Shown in pieces: positions 9,513 to 19,300 of a stretch of DNA of 64,000 nucleotides. Source of the DNA: JABDMH01 sp965223165 (lineage in GTDB: Bacteria > Bacteroidota > Bacteroidia > Chitinophagales > Saprospiraceae); assembly GCA_965223165.1 (NCBI GenBank), contig CBDCVQ010000020.1:496001-560000 (forward strand), given 5' to 3'. The notes beneath the pieces are model-generated. The model was not told the origin of the DNA and made no database searches. It saw only the letters and a list, made by a program, of their open reading frames with translations. Every line of letters begins with the position of its first letter. Position 1 is the first letter of the stretch. A program made the position numbers and the translations under genes.

Positions 9513-9646
9513 GCCAATAAGCCAGTGGGCCGCACGGATGTCAACTCAACAATTATTTCGTCACCGACCTCATCAATGATTTCATCAAGCACTACAACAC
9601 TTTCACATTTCCAACGTAAATCGCTGATAATTAGCTAATATTGATT

Positions 9647-12535
9647 ATGGTCTACTTTCTCACGGCTGGTCACCGCCGTATCAGCACCTACATGTTGATC
9701 TCGGCGCTTCTGTCCTCGTCGACCCTGATTGGGCAGGCTTCTTTGGGCAAGTATCCCATCCATAATTTCAGTCCATCGGACTATCAGGCCGGCATCCAAA
9801 ACATTGATTTTGCTCAAAATCGAGATCGGCAGCTCTTCGTCGCCAACAACTTGGGGGTCTTGTGTTATGATGGCAGCCATTGGCAGGTGTACGCCTACAA
9901 GACCGGCAAAAAGATGCGCTCCTTGGCCTTTGACGAATCACATAACCGCCTTTACGCGGGATCGCAAGGGGACTTCGGATACTTTGAGGAGGACTGGGAC
10001 TACGTGTCACTGGTTGACCTGATACCTACCGGATTTGGAGATTTTGATGAGGTCTGGGATGTCTTTGTACTCCGGTCGGGTGTCTACTTTTGCACCTTCC
10101 AATATATCTATGCCTACAACGGTACAGCCATCTCGGTCATCACGCAGGAAGGGGGATTTGATCGGTCGTTTGCCGTGCAGGGCAAGCTGTTTACGCAGCA
10201 GCGCGATGGCAAAATCCTTGAGGTCAAAGGCAAGGACCTTGCGTCTACACTTGTCCAGCAATACGAAGGACAAGTGGTCGCTGGTATGGTACCGTACCAG
10301 GACGGCTATGCACTGTTTTACAACTCCGGGCAAATCGACTATGCCACGGCGCTTGGTGCGGAGGAGATCTTTGGTCCCCTGGTCCGGCGACTCCAAGGCA
10401 CCTTCGTCAATCACGTGCTTGCACTCTCCGACACGCGACTGGCCGTCTCCACGCAGACCGCGGGATTGTTTCTATACGATCGGCAGAGCCAAGCCATCGA
10501 ACAAGTGACTTCGGCGCATGGACTACCGTCCAACGCCTGCCTCCGGGCCTATCAGGACTTTGCCGGCACCCTATGGCTGGGTCTGCAGAGTGGCATATCG
10601 CTGCTTCATATCAATTCACCGATGCGGTTGGTCAACCAGGACATCCGTCTGCAGGGCAGCGGTTACGATGCATTTCAGACCTCCGACGGCATCTATTTCT
10701 CCACTTCCAATGGCATCTACTACTATGCCCAGCGCACCGGCCAAACCACCTTTTTGTCCGGCACCGAAGGCCCCGCGTACGGCCTACAGCAAATTGGGGG
10801 CACCCTCTATGCGGGTCATCACAATGGTCTGTTCCGACTTGCGGGAGAGATGGCTACGCTAATCGCCAGCACCGATGGCCTATGGCAGCTCAAACACCTT
10901 CGAGCCAAGCCCAAATATGCGATTGCCGGGACCTACTCAGGTCTCCACCTGTTTACCCTAGATGCGCAAATGGGGTTGCGGTCCGAAGGCAAGATTGCAG
11001 GATTCGACGAATCGAGTCGCTTTTTTGAGGAGGATGATCAGGGAGACATTTTGGTGAGTCAATACTATAAGGGCCTGTACCAACTGGCGCTGAGTGATGA
11101 CCTCCGAGCGGTGCACGCCGGGCAGATATCCGGCCCCGATACGCTGCCCATACACGAGCAGATCATCATCACCAGAATCGATCAAGCCCTCTACCTGGCG
11201 ACCAAAGAGGGTCTGTATCAAATTGATCCCAGTACGCACCAGATCACTCCCGCCCCCCTGTTTTCAGAGATCATCGGGAGACAGCCGGTGTATCTTCTCC
11301 AGCAGGATCAGCAAAAAAACATTCATGTCATCTCGGAGGATCTGGTGGGCTACTTTCGCCAGATCAGTGCCAGTAACTATGCCTTTGTACCTTCCTCGCT
11401 GTACCAGCTCCGGTACAACCTCAACAATGATCTGCTCAACGCCTCCGTGCATGTGCAAGGCGGCATCATGTACTCCGCCAACGAAGGATTTCTATACTAC
11501 GACCCCGCCATGGAAGACCGGATTGCCAAGGACGCCCCCTTGATTATCAGCCGAGTCCGCGACGTCACCCAAGATGTCGATCTGCATCGCCAGCATCCCT
11601 TTGACCAACGACCGGACGCCCTGAAGCCCATCACCGTCAACCAACGGGCGAAGATCCTACAGTTTAACCTGGAGTCCTGCCAATTTCAAAATCGGAGCAA
11701 TCAACAATTCCGTTACTTTCTCGAAGGTTTTGACGAGACCTTTGGCGACTGGACCAGCAGCACCACCAAAGAATACACCAATCTGACCGAAGGAGACTAT
11801 CGCTTTGTCGCTCAAACCCGTAATCACGTCGGCGAACTCACGTCGAGTCTTCCCTTTCCCTTCACCGTCAAACCACCCCTGCACCGCAGTACCTTGGCCA
11901 ACGTATTTTACCTCGTGGGAGCCAGTTTGCTCCTGGTGCTCTTCTATCGCTTACAGCGACGCCGCTACCGCAGGAGACAGCAGAAGCTAGAAGCAGAAAT
12001 ACAAGGGGAACTGGCTGAAAATCAGAAAAAACTCATCGAAATCGAAGCGCAGAAGCAGCGGGAACTCTTGCAACTGGAGGAGGAGAAACTAGCCAGCGAG
12101 CTTCGACACCTCAACAACCTATTGGCCGCATCTACGATGAACCTCGTGGTCAAAAACGAATTCATTGAAACCATTAAGCAGGAAGTAAAAGAAGTTCGGC
12201 GTCGGGACAAAAACGAAGAGACCAAGCGGGCTCTCGAGCGGATCGAACGTGAAATTGATACCACCCTTCGCCTGCAGGAGGATTGGGAGCAGTTTGAATA
12301 TCACTTTGACCAGGTACACGGCGACTTCCTCAGCCGCCTGAGAAACCAATTTGAAGAGCTGACGCCCAACGACCAAAAACTCTGTGCCTTCCTGCGGCTC
12401 AATCTCAACACCAAGGAAATTGCCAACCTCATGAGTATTTCTTTGCGTGGTGTAGAAATCGCTCGCTATCGGCTGCGAAAGAAATTGGCCCTGCACAAAG
12501 GGCAAAATTTGTCCAAGTTTATTCTGGAGTACTAG
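9647..12535 (+). CDS. Membrane-spanning propeller/Y_Y_Y regulator with C-terminal LuxR-type HTH
   Basis: About 962 residues from ATG 9647 (TTG 9641 is also in frame). A signal peptide is followed by a sensor of propeller-type repeats (CYDGSHWQVYAYKTG, LWLGLQSGISLLH), a Y_Y_Y-type Ig-like domain near 670-740 (FRYFLEGFDETFGDW) and one membrane helix near 750-770. A charged coiled coil follows, then a C-terminal HTH (TKEIANLMSISLRGVEIAR) around 920-950. There are no kinase or receiver domains. This architecture is common in Bacteroidota, where the periplasmic part is thought to sense an oligosaccharide and the cytoplasmic HTH binds DNA. It is divergent from the glucanase operon and convergent with the cyclase operon, so it probably controls this locus. 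Confidence 0.82.
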   Translation: MVYFLTAGHRRISTYMLISALLSSSTLIGQASLGKYPIHNFSPSDYQAGIQNIDFAQNRDRQLFVANNLGVLCYDGSHWQVYAYKTGKKMRSLAFDESHNRLYAGSQGDFGYFEEDWDYVSLVDLIPTGFGDFDEVWDVFVLRSGVYFCTFQYIYAYNGTAISVITQEGGFDRSFAVQGKLFTQQRDGKILEVKGKDLASTLVQQYEGQVVAGMVPYQDGYALFYNSGQIDYATALGAEEIFGPLVRRLQGTFVNHVLALSDTRLAVSTQTAGLFLYDRQSQAIEQVTSAHGLPSNACLRAYQDFAGTLWLGLQSGISLLHINSPMRLVNQDIRLQGSGYDAFQTSDGIYFSTSNGIYYYAQRTGQTTFLSGTEGPAYGLQQIGGTLYAGHHNGLFRLAGEMATLIASTDGLWQLKHLRAKPKYAIAGTYSGLHLFTLDAQMGLRSEGKIAGFDESSRFFEEDDQGDILVSQYYKGLYQLALSDDLRAVHAGQISGPDTLPIHEQIIITRIDQALYLATKEGLYQIDPSTHQITPAPLFSEIIGRQPVYLLQQDQQKNIHVISEDLVGYFRQISASNYAFVPSSLYQLRYNLNNDLLNASVHVQGGIMYSANEGFLYYDPAMEDRIAKDAPLIISRVRDVTQDVDLHRQHPFDQRPDALKPITVNQRAKILQFNLESCQFQNRSNQQFRYFLEGFDETFGDWTSSTTKEYTNLTEGDYRFVAQTRNHVGELTSSLPFPFTVKPPLHRSTLANVFYLVGASLLLVLFYRLQRRRYRRRQQKLEAEIQGELAENQKKLIEIEAQKQRELLQLEEEKLASELRHLNNLLAASTMNLVVKNEFIETIKQEVKEVRRRDKNEETKRALERIEREIDTTLRLQEDWEQFEYHFDQVHGDFLSRLRNQFEELTPNDQKLCAFLRLNLNTKEIANLMSISLRGVEIARYRLRKKLALHKGQNLSKFILEY

Positions 12536-12715
12536 CTCGGAGCATCCGAAGGGCACCTGAGCGACGTATCCAACAAAGACCATTTACTTCCTCAGATATT
12601 CGCTGACAAAAGGACAGTACTGCTCCCCCAAAGCGCAGATGCTAATACTATGCGCTGTTAATCATCGTCCGGCCCTGCTTTCTGCGACAATATGGCATCA
12701 GTGGCATGCCCCATC

Positions 12716-15700
12716 TCAAATGAATCGGACCTCCTCCACGCCTGTCCAACCCTCCGGCACTCCCTTTCTCGCCAACTCGGATGATCTACTCAGGAAGGTC
12801 AGTGCTGACGTGTCCTTGGGATTCATAGCCACGAGTTCCTGAAAACACTTTTGCGCCTCCACAAATGATCCGGCCAGGAAGTGCGACACCCCTTGGTCAA
12901 ATACCGCTAGATTTTGCCGCTTCAACATTTTTTGGGCTTCCGCATCGGCATCGAAGCATTCATATATGTCGAGGGGTTTTTGCTTGCCTTTAACTTGTAC
13001 CCTACCCAAGTATCGCAGGTTGAAATGCTGCTCACCATCCAACTGGCGCCGGGTGTCCTCGCTCAGAATAATGGAGGCACCATAGTACTTGGTCAGGCTT
13101 TCGATGCGTGAGGCGGTGTTGACGGCATCTGAAATCGTGGCGGCGTCCAAGCGGTCCCGATCACCGAGAATACCCATGATCAGCAGACCACTGTGAAGGC
13201 CAGTACCGATCCGGATGGTGTGGCCTGAATTGCTGCTCTGCCCTTGGTTGAAAGCGTCCAGTGCCTTCTGCATCGCGATGGCCGCCCGCAAGGCATCTGT
13301 GGGTCGCTCGGGAAAGATGGCCATCACTCCATCACCCAAGTACTGATTGACAAAGCCGTTGTTCTCCTGGATTATGGGTCCCATTTGTCTGCTGTAGGCA
13401 TTGACAAATTCAAAGTTCTCTACCGGGGTTAGGTTTTCTGAGATCGATGTAAAGTCCCTGATATCAGAAAAGAGCACCGTGACTTCGCGTTCGACCAGGT
13501 CGCCCAGCTGTACCTCGAGGATGTTTTGGCGGCCGATGGCCTGAAGAAAAGCGCTCGGTACAAATCTGGCGGAAGCAGCGTTGATGCGCTTCTGCTCGGC
13601 CAACTTTCTTCTCTGGGCCCTCGTGCGCCATAGGTGTACCGACCATAGAGAACCGGCTATCAGGAGGCCGTATAACGTGTAAGCCCACCAAGTGGCCCAC
13701 CAAGGCGGCCGGATCAGCAGGGGTAGCACAACAGCTTGGTCCGCGGGCAGCCAGACGCCGTCACTGTTGGCAGCCCGCACCCTAAACGCATAGGTGCCTG
13801 GAGCGAGATTGGAGTAGGAAGCAAATCGCTGCGTGCCAGCCGCGATCCACCCGTCGTCCCAGCCAGCCAGCTGATAGGCAAATTTATTCTGCACGGGGTC
13901 CTTGAGGTGCAGGCCCGTATAGCGGATGACCAGGTCATTGCTCCGGTAGGGAAGCACGATGCGGTCACGAAAGGCTCTTTGCGGGAGCGCTCCAGGTGGG
14001 GACACAGGCTCACCGGTAGCCTCTACACTGGTGATAGCCGTCTGGGGAGGAATGGTATTCTTGGTCATTTCACTGGGATCAAAGACGAGCAGACCCGAGG
14101 GCGATCCGATCATGATGGTACCGTCCTCGCACCGAATGCCATGCTGGTCTATAGACCACTCAGCATCTTCCGCCATCCAACGATCACTGCGATAGGCATT
14201 GATCACCACCTCCCGTTGCGGGTCAAAGTGAATGAGACCGATGCCACAGCCCAACCAGAGCATACCCAAGTCATCCTCCAGGATGACCCGAATGGGATTG
14301 CCTGGATAGAGGTCTAACAGATCGTAAGCTATTCTACTCCCCGAGCCGGGTTCATACTTCATCAAGGGCATGTTCCACTGGCCCTCCCATATGCTGCCGT
14401 GCTGATCGATCCAGATGGACATGGTCTGTTGGTTGCCATAGGTATGATGGTGTCTAGACTGATCGGCTACTGGATCGAAGGAATGAAGGCCCCTTCCACC
14501 TCCACTGCCAAACCAAATGACGCCGTTGGAGTCCAGCACCATTTCCTCGGTGACCAAGCCATCCAATGCATCGTTGGATTTGAGACAGCGGCAATCGGGA
14601 TCATAATAGAGAATACCCGCTCCCTCCCCGTAGCCGGTTGAGACCCAGATCGTCCCTTGGGCATCTTCAAACAAGTTGAGTACGGAGGGAAAATTGAGCC
14701 CGCCGGTTGCCTTAGGGTCGGGCACAAAGCGATCGAAAGCACCGGTGGATCTCATGCGACAAAGGCCACTCCCGGTACCGACCCAAAGCTGCCCTTGGCT
14801 GTCCCACAAAAGGGAGGTGATCGGTCCCGCAAGCAAGGAAGACGTACGGCCGGGCTCATGGCGATAGTCCGTGACAGACCCCGACGCCCGGTCCCAACGT
14901 CTCAGTCGACCGTCCGCAGTGCCCATCCAAATGATCCCTGGCGTAGCCTCGCAAAGTGCCGTAATGCCTTCTCCGGATATGGACTCAGGCGATCCTGCTG
15001 GATAAAACGCGAAGCGACTACTCTCCTTATTAGTCTTTAGAATTTCGCCATCGAAGGTGCCCACCCACTGGTTGCCAAAACGATCGGGCGAGAAGGACAT
15101 CACCCGGATGGATCTCTTCGTCTGGTCCTGAAACCAGGTAAACGACTCGGTGACGGGGTCGAAGTCAAAAATGCGAAGGCGCTCGGGCCAATTATTACGC
15201 GAAAACCCACTGATGGTCAGCCTTCGATCGCTGCCTATTCCCTCCGTCATGTATTCGACACCTTCAGCGGCGTCGAGCCAAGCTGCCGGCAAGGTGTAGA
15301 ATTGCGGCCGCTCGGATTTCATGCTCAGGCGCATGATCTGATCGTCCAGACCGACCCAGATGGCGCTGTCACCTTCCATGGTCATCTCATTGCCAGGCCG
15401 GCAATAGACACCGGAGAGCACCAGCTCCGCACCATCGTCATCCAGGCGTCCGACGCCTTCTTCTACAATCAACCAGATCTCTCCACTCTCGGTTATGGCA
15501 AAATCGGAGACGTAGCCCCACTGGGGAGGAAGGGTGGCCAGCTCAGAAACCAGGTGCTCCAGATCACGGTGAGGCACCCAGTTCGTATCTGTCGGTAGGG
15601 CAAGATCTCGATGCTGCAATTGTGTCAACGTAAATTGGGTCTCTGCCAGATTGGAGGACAGAACGATGGTGTGCCCCCTTTGGTCCTCGCCGATCCTGAT

Positions 15701-16312
15701 GATCAAATGGCTGTCGGGCTCAAACAACGAGAGCTTGTACAAAAGGCCGCCCTCCCTCTGGTACCATCGCAAGCTGGGTCCCACGGCACTGCCCACCCAG
15801 ATATCGCCAGAACTGTCTTCGTGAAAGGAGCCGTAAGCCGGGTGCATAGGCCTCGCTTCATCCAAATAGACAAAGTCGTAGCCATCGTAGCGAATGATGC
15901 CATTGCCATAAGCGATCCAGAGGTACCCGTCCCGATCCACATGCAGCCCGCGAATGCTGTTGAATGGAAGGCCATCAGACATGGTCAAGGCCTTGAAACG
16001 GATGGGTTGGATCCTATCCCCACGCTCCTGACCAGCGGGAACAGACTGTGCTGGGAGTATTGAATCCGATTCTGCTCTGGTGATCTGCTTATAAACCGCA
16101 GGCGCGATTATCCCTCCCTGTGCATCCACGGCGACAAATCCGCCCGGACGCTCGCTGGCAGGTGCCGGCAACGGTGTGGATGTGTCCGCGCAGGAAGCAA
16201 GGCAAAGGCAACAAATGCCTGCCGCATAAACCGTCTCTTGTCCGGCCCGGGCACAGGTCGTACCAAGCCACGCCCAGAACCTACGCCAGTCACCTTCTTT
16301 TGTCACCTGCAT
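12716..16312 (-). CDS. Periplasmic propeller/Y_Y_Y sensor with class III nucleotide cyclase output
   Basis: About 1198 residues from ATG 16312, which is 2 bases after the stop of the preceding gene (TAG AA ATG). An in-frame TTG at 16348 is less likely. The N-terminus is lipoprotein-like (CLCLASC). Two-component-type propeller repeats follow (LWIAYGNGIIRYDGYDF, IWMGTADGRLRRWD), then a Y_Y_Y domain, a membrane helix (WWAYTLYGLLIAGSL), and a cytoplasmic class III cyclase. The cyclase has VLFSDIRDF (first metal Asp), YLGDGVMAIF (second metal Asp) and DAVNTASRIE (Asn and Arg). The usual purine-selecting Lys is Gln (NQYLGDG). A helical tail follows. It is last in the susC-susD operon. It probably converts glycan binding into a cyclic nucleotide signal; cAMP versus cGMP is unknown. 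Confidence 0.82.
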   Translation of the reverse strand: MQVTKEGDWRRFWAWLGTTCARAGQETVYAAGICCLCLASCADTSTPLPAPASERPGGFVAVDAQGGIIAPAVYKQITRAESDSILPAQSVPAGQERGDRIQPIRFKALTMSDGLPFNSIRGLHVDRDGYLWIAYGNGIIRYDGYDFVYLDEARPMHPAYGSFHEDSSGDIWVGSAVGPSLRWYQREGGLLYKLSLFEPDSHLIIRIGEDQRGHTIVLSSNLAETQFTLTQLQHRDLALPTDTNWVPHRDLEHLVSELATLPPQWGYVSDFAITESGEIWLIVEEGVGRLDDDGAELVLSGVYCRPGNEMTMEGDSAIWVGLDDQIMRLSMKSERPQFYTLPAAWLDAAEGVEYMTEGIGSDRRLTISGFSRNNWPERLRIFDFDPVTESFTWFQDQTKRSIRVMSFSPDRFGNQWVGTFDGEILKTNKESSRFAFYPAGSPESISGEGITALCEATPGIIWMGTADGRLRRWDRASGSVTDYRHEPGRTSSLLAGPITSLLWDSQGQLWVGTGSGLCRMRSTGAFDRFVPDPKATGGLNFPSVLNLFEDAQGTIWVSTGYGEGAGILYYDPDCRCLKSNDALDGLVTEEMVLDSNGVIWFGSGGGRGLHSFDPVADQSRHHHTYGNQQTMSIWIDQHGSIWEGQWNMPLMKYEPGSGSRIAYDLLDLYPGNPIRVILEDDLGMLWLGCGIGLIHFDPQREVVINAYRSDRWMAEDAEWSIDQHGIRCEDGTIMIGSPSGLLVFDPSEMTKNTIPPQTAITSVEATGEPVSPPGALPQRAFRDRIVLPYRSNDLVIRYTGLHLKDPVQNKFAYQLAGWDDGWIAAGTQRFASYSNLAPGTYAFRVRAANSDGVWLPADQAVVLPLLIRPPWWATWWAYTLYGLLIAGSLWSVHLWRTRAQRRKLAEQKRINAASARFVPSAFLQAIGRQNILEVQLGDLVEREVTVLFSDIRDFTSISENLTPVENFEFVNAYSRQMGPIIQENNGFVNQYLGDGVMAIFPERPTDALRAAIAMQKALDAFNQGQSSNSGHTIRIGTGLHSGLLIMGILGDRDRLDAATISDAVNTASRIESLTKYYGASIILSEDTRRQLDGEQHFNLRYLGRVQVKGKQKPLDIYECFDADAEAQKMLKRQNLAVFDQGVSHFLAGSFVEAQKCFQELVAMNPKDTSALTFLSRSSELARKGVPEGWTGVEEVRFI

Positions 16313-16314
16313 TT

Positions 16315-19300
16315 CTATTTTTCGGTCATCTGTTCGCCGGCCTCCCAATCGTCCGGCACTCCCTTGATCGTGTAGGTTGCCGAACGGTGTTTGAAATACT
16401 CGGCCACCTTATCCCCCGGATTGTCCTTAGCGATCCGATTGAATATCGCAGTCGCATCGGCAAATTCGCCTGCACTAAACTTTTCCATGCCCTCCTCAAA
16501 TGCCTGCTGGCTTGCGATCTTGCCTTCGCGCACTTGAGGCAGATCACCATCGAAGCACTCGTAGGTGGCCATGGCAACCTTCTTTCCCTTCACCTGTACT
16601 TTCCCCAAGAATCGAAAATGGAAAAGACTGGGATCCTCCAGCGATTCCAGGCAGTTGGCCGTTAAGATAATTTGTGCCCCATAGCGCTTGGTCAGCCCCT
16701 CCATACGCGACGCGGCATTGACTGTATCTGCAATCGTCGTCGGTTCGTTGCGCTGAGCGTCGCCGATGATGCCCATGACCAATGGCCCCGCGTGCATGCC
16801 CATGCCGACGCGAAGTGGGTGGGCAGCCGTCAGGTTCATTTCCTGCACCTTCCTTTGCATTTCAATGGCAGCGGTCAGGGCGTGATCAAACTGCTTGGGA
16901 AAGATGGCCATAATGCCATCCCCCTGATATTGATTGATGAAGCCCTGATGCCTCCGAACGATCGGACCCATCGCTCCCACATACTGATTGATGAATTGGA
17001 AATTCTGTTCCGGTGTCATCTGCTCGGACAGCGAGGTAAAATCACGCATATCCGAGAAAAATACCGTGACGTCCTTGTGGGTATGATCACCCAGGCGGAC
17101 GTCCGTGATCGTGTCCCTGCCCACTGCGCGAAGAAATTCAAAGGGCACGAATTTGCCGGTAGACCGATGTATGCGGTGCAGGTTGAGATGGGTCTTGATG
17201 CGGCTGAGCAACTCGTCTTTCGAAAAGGGTTTGGATAGATAGTCGTTGGCACCCACACTGAAGCCTTCCACCAGATCCGACACTCGATTTTTGGCCGTGA
17301 GCATGACGACCGGCAGCTCCCCGGGCAGGAACATGTCTCTCAATTTGTGGCAAACCTCGTAGCCCGACATCTGGGGCATCATGATGTCCAAGATGATCAG
17401 ATCAAAGGCCCCTTCACGCTTGATAATCTCCAGGGCATCCGGACCGTTGATGGCCTTTCTGACCTGGTAGCCGGCCAGTTCCAGGTGATTTTCCAGCACT
17501 TGCAGGTTGACCGGCTCGTCATCCACAATCAGGATGCGGCCAACGTCTCCTGCTTTAGTCACCCCGGTGAGAACGGGCTCTGTTGCCGTGTCTTCCAGTG
17601 GTACGATCGTAGTTTGTTGTTGCCCAACAGGATCGAGATCGGGCAGCTCATCTCTTGAAACCTGACTCAAGGGCAGGGTAAAATGAAAGGTAGAACCCGC
17701 GCCCACTTCGGACTCCAGTCCGATTTTGCCCCCATGCAATTCTACCAACTGTTTGGTAACCGACAGGCCCAGGCCTGTCCCTCCATATTCGCGAGCAGTA
17801 CCACCGTCGGCCTGCTCAAATGACTGGAAGATCACGCCAAACTTCTCCTGCTCGATGCCAATGCCGGTATCCGTCACCCGGATATGCAAAAACTCGCTCG
17901 TCTGTTGCGCTGTGACGCTGACGCTCCCCTCAGCTGTGAATTTGATGGCATTTCCAATCAAGTTGTGAAGGATCTGCTGCACCCGGTTTTCATCCGCTTC
18001 CACCAAGGGTACGTCCCGTGGCACCTGATTGATCAAGGTCAGCTCCTTGTGGCGAATGATGGGTTCGCTCAGGGTCAGGACCACGTCGACGGCGGAGTGC
18101 ATATCGACCGGTCCGAGCTGCAAGGCTATATCCTGATTTTTCAGTTTAGAAAAGTCCAGCACGTCGTTGACCAGGTTGGCCAGCCGCTTTCCGCTGCTGA
18201 TGATGACGTTTAGGTTGGAGTGGGCTTTCTTAGATAGTTGACCGGCGATGCCGTCTCGTAGCGATTCGGCGATGCCGATGATGCCATTGAGCGGTGTACG
18301 CAGCTCGTGCGAAGTGTTGGCGAGAAATTGGTCCTTGAGCTGATCAAGCCGGGTTAATTGGGCGTTGAGCTCCTGTTGGCGCTGCAACTTCATGCGGGTT
18401 TGACGAGTCCGCCATCGATATACACCAATCAGGCCGGCGGTGAGCAGCAAAACATAGGTGAGGTATGCCCACCAGGTTTTCCAGGGTGGCGGCAGTACGG
18501 TCAACGACATTCGTGTCTCGTCATCCGGCCATAGGCCAAACGGGCTGGAAGCCTGCAGCCGAAAGGTGTATGTACCACCTTGAAGGTTCATGTAGTTAGC
18601 CCTTCGATTTTCCCAGTCGGTCTCTATCCAATCTGCATCGTATCCGTCAAGCCGGTACCGATAGGAAATCTTCTTGGGAGATACAAACTGCATACCCGAA
18701 AATTCCAATGTAAAATTATTGTGTCGATGATCCAGGGTCAGAGATTCCGCAACACTCACATTAGTGGGTACAGCAAAGGCTTCCATTCCCTCTGAGACAC
18801 CGATGTCAACCGGCTGATTATTGACAAGAAGGTTTGTAAGCATCGGCCGGGGGATCGTTCGTTCGTATACCAGCTCTGTCGGATCGAAAATGCTCGTACC
18901 TTCAGGATCGACGATTACGAGATATCCGTGCCTGGTCCTATGCAATACCGATTGATGTGATAGTCCATAGCCCACACCATCTTCCGGACCTAATTCAAAA
19001 TAGATATCCTCGTCTTGATCGTACACGCCCAGGCCATTCGACATTCCCATCCATAATCTTCCCAGTTCGTCCTGCACAAGAGCGTGAATAAATCCATTTG
19101 TTTCACGAATCGACTCAAACCGATATTCTCCGTTCACCACTTCACCTTTATAGAGTGTCTTCAGGCTGGCGACATAAAATGTCCCGTCGTCGCCATTGTG
19201 CAGACATGGCATCTTCAGGTCTGCGACATGCACAAATTGGTCTAGATCAGGATAGAAAAGATCCAATCCCGAGCCCGTCACCACCCAAAACGCCTCCTCG

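Noticed and set aside
12536..12715. Possible terminator between convergent regulator and cyclase genes
   Set aside because: GCGCA/TGCGC can pair near 12.63 kb but the stem is short and no T run follows.
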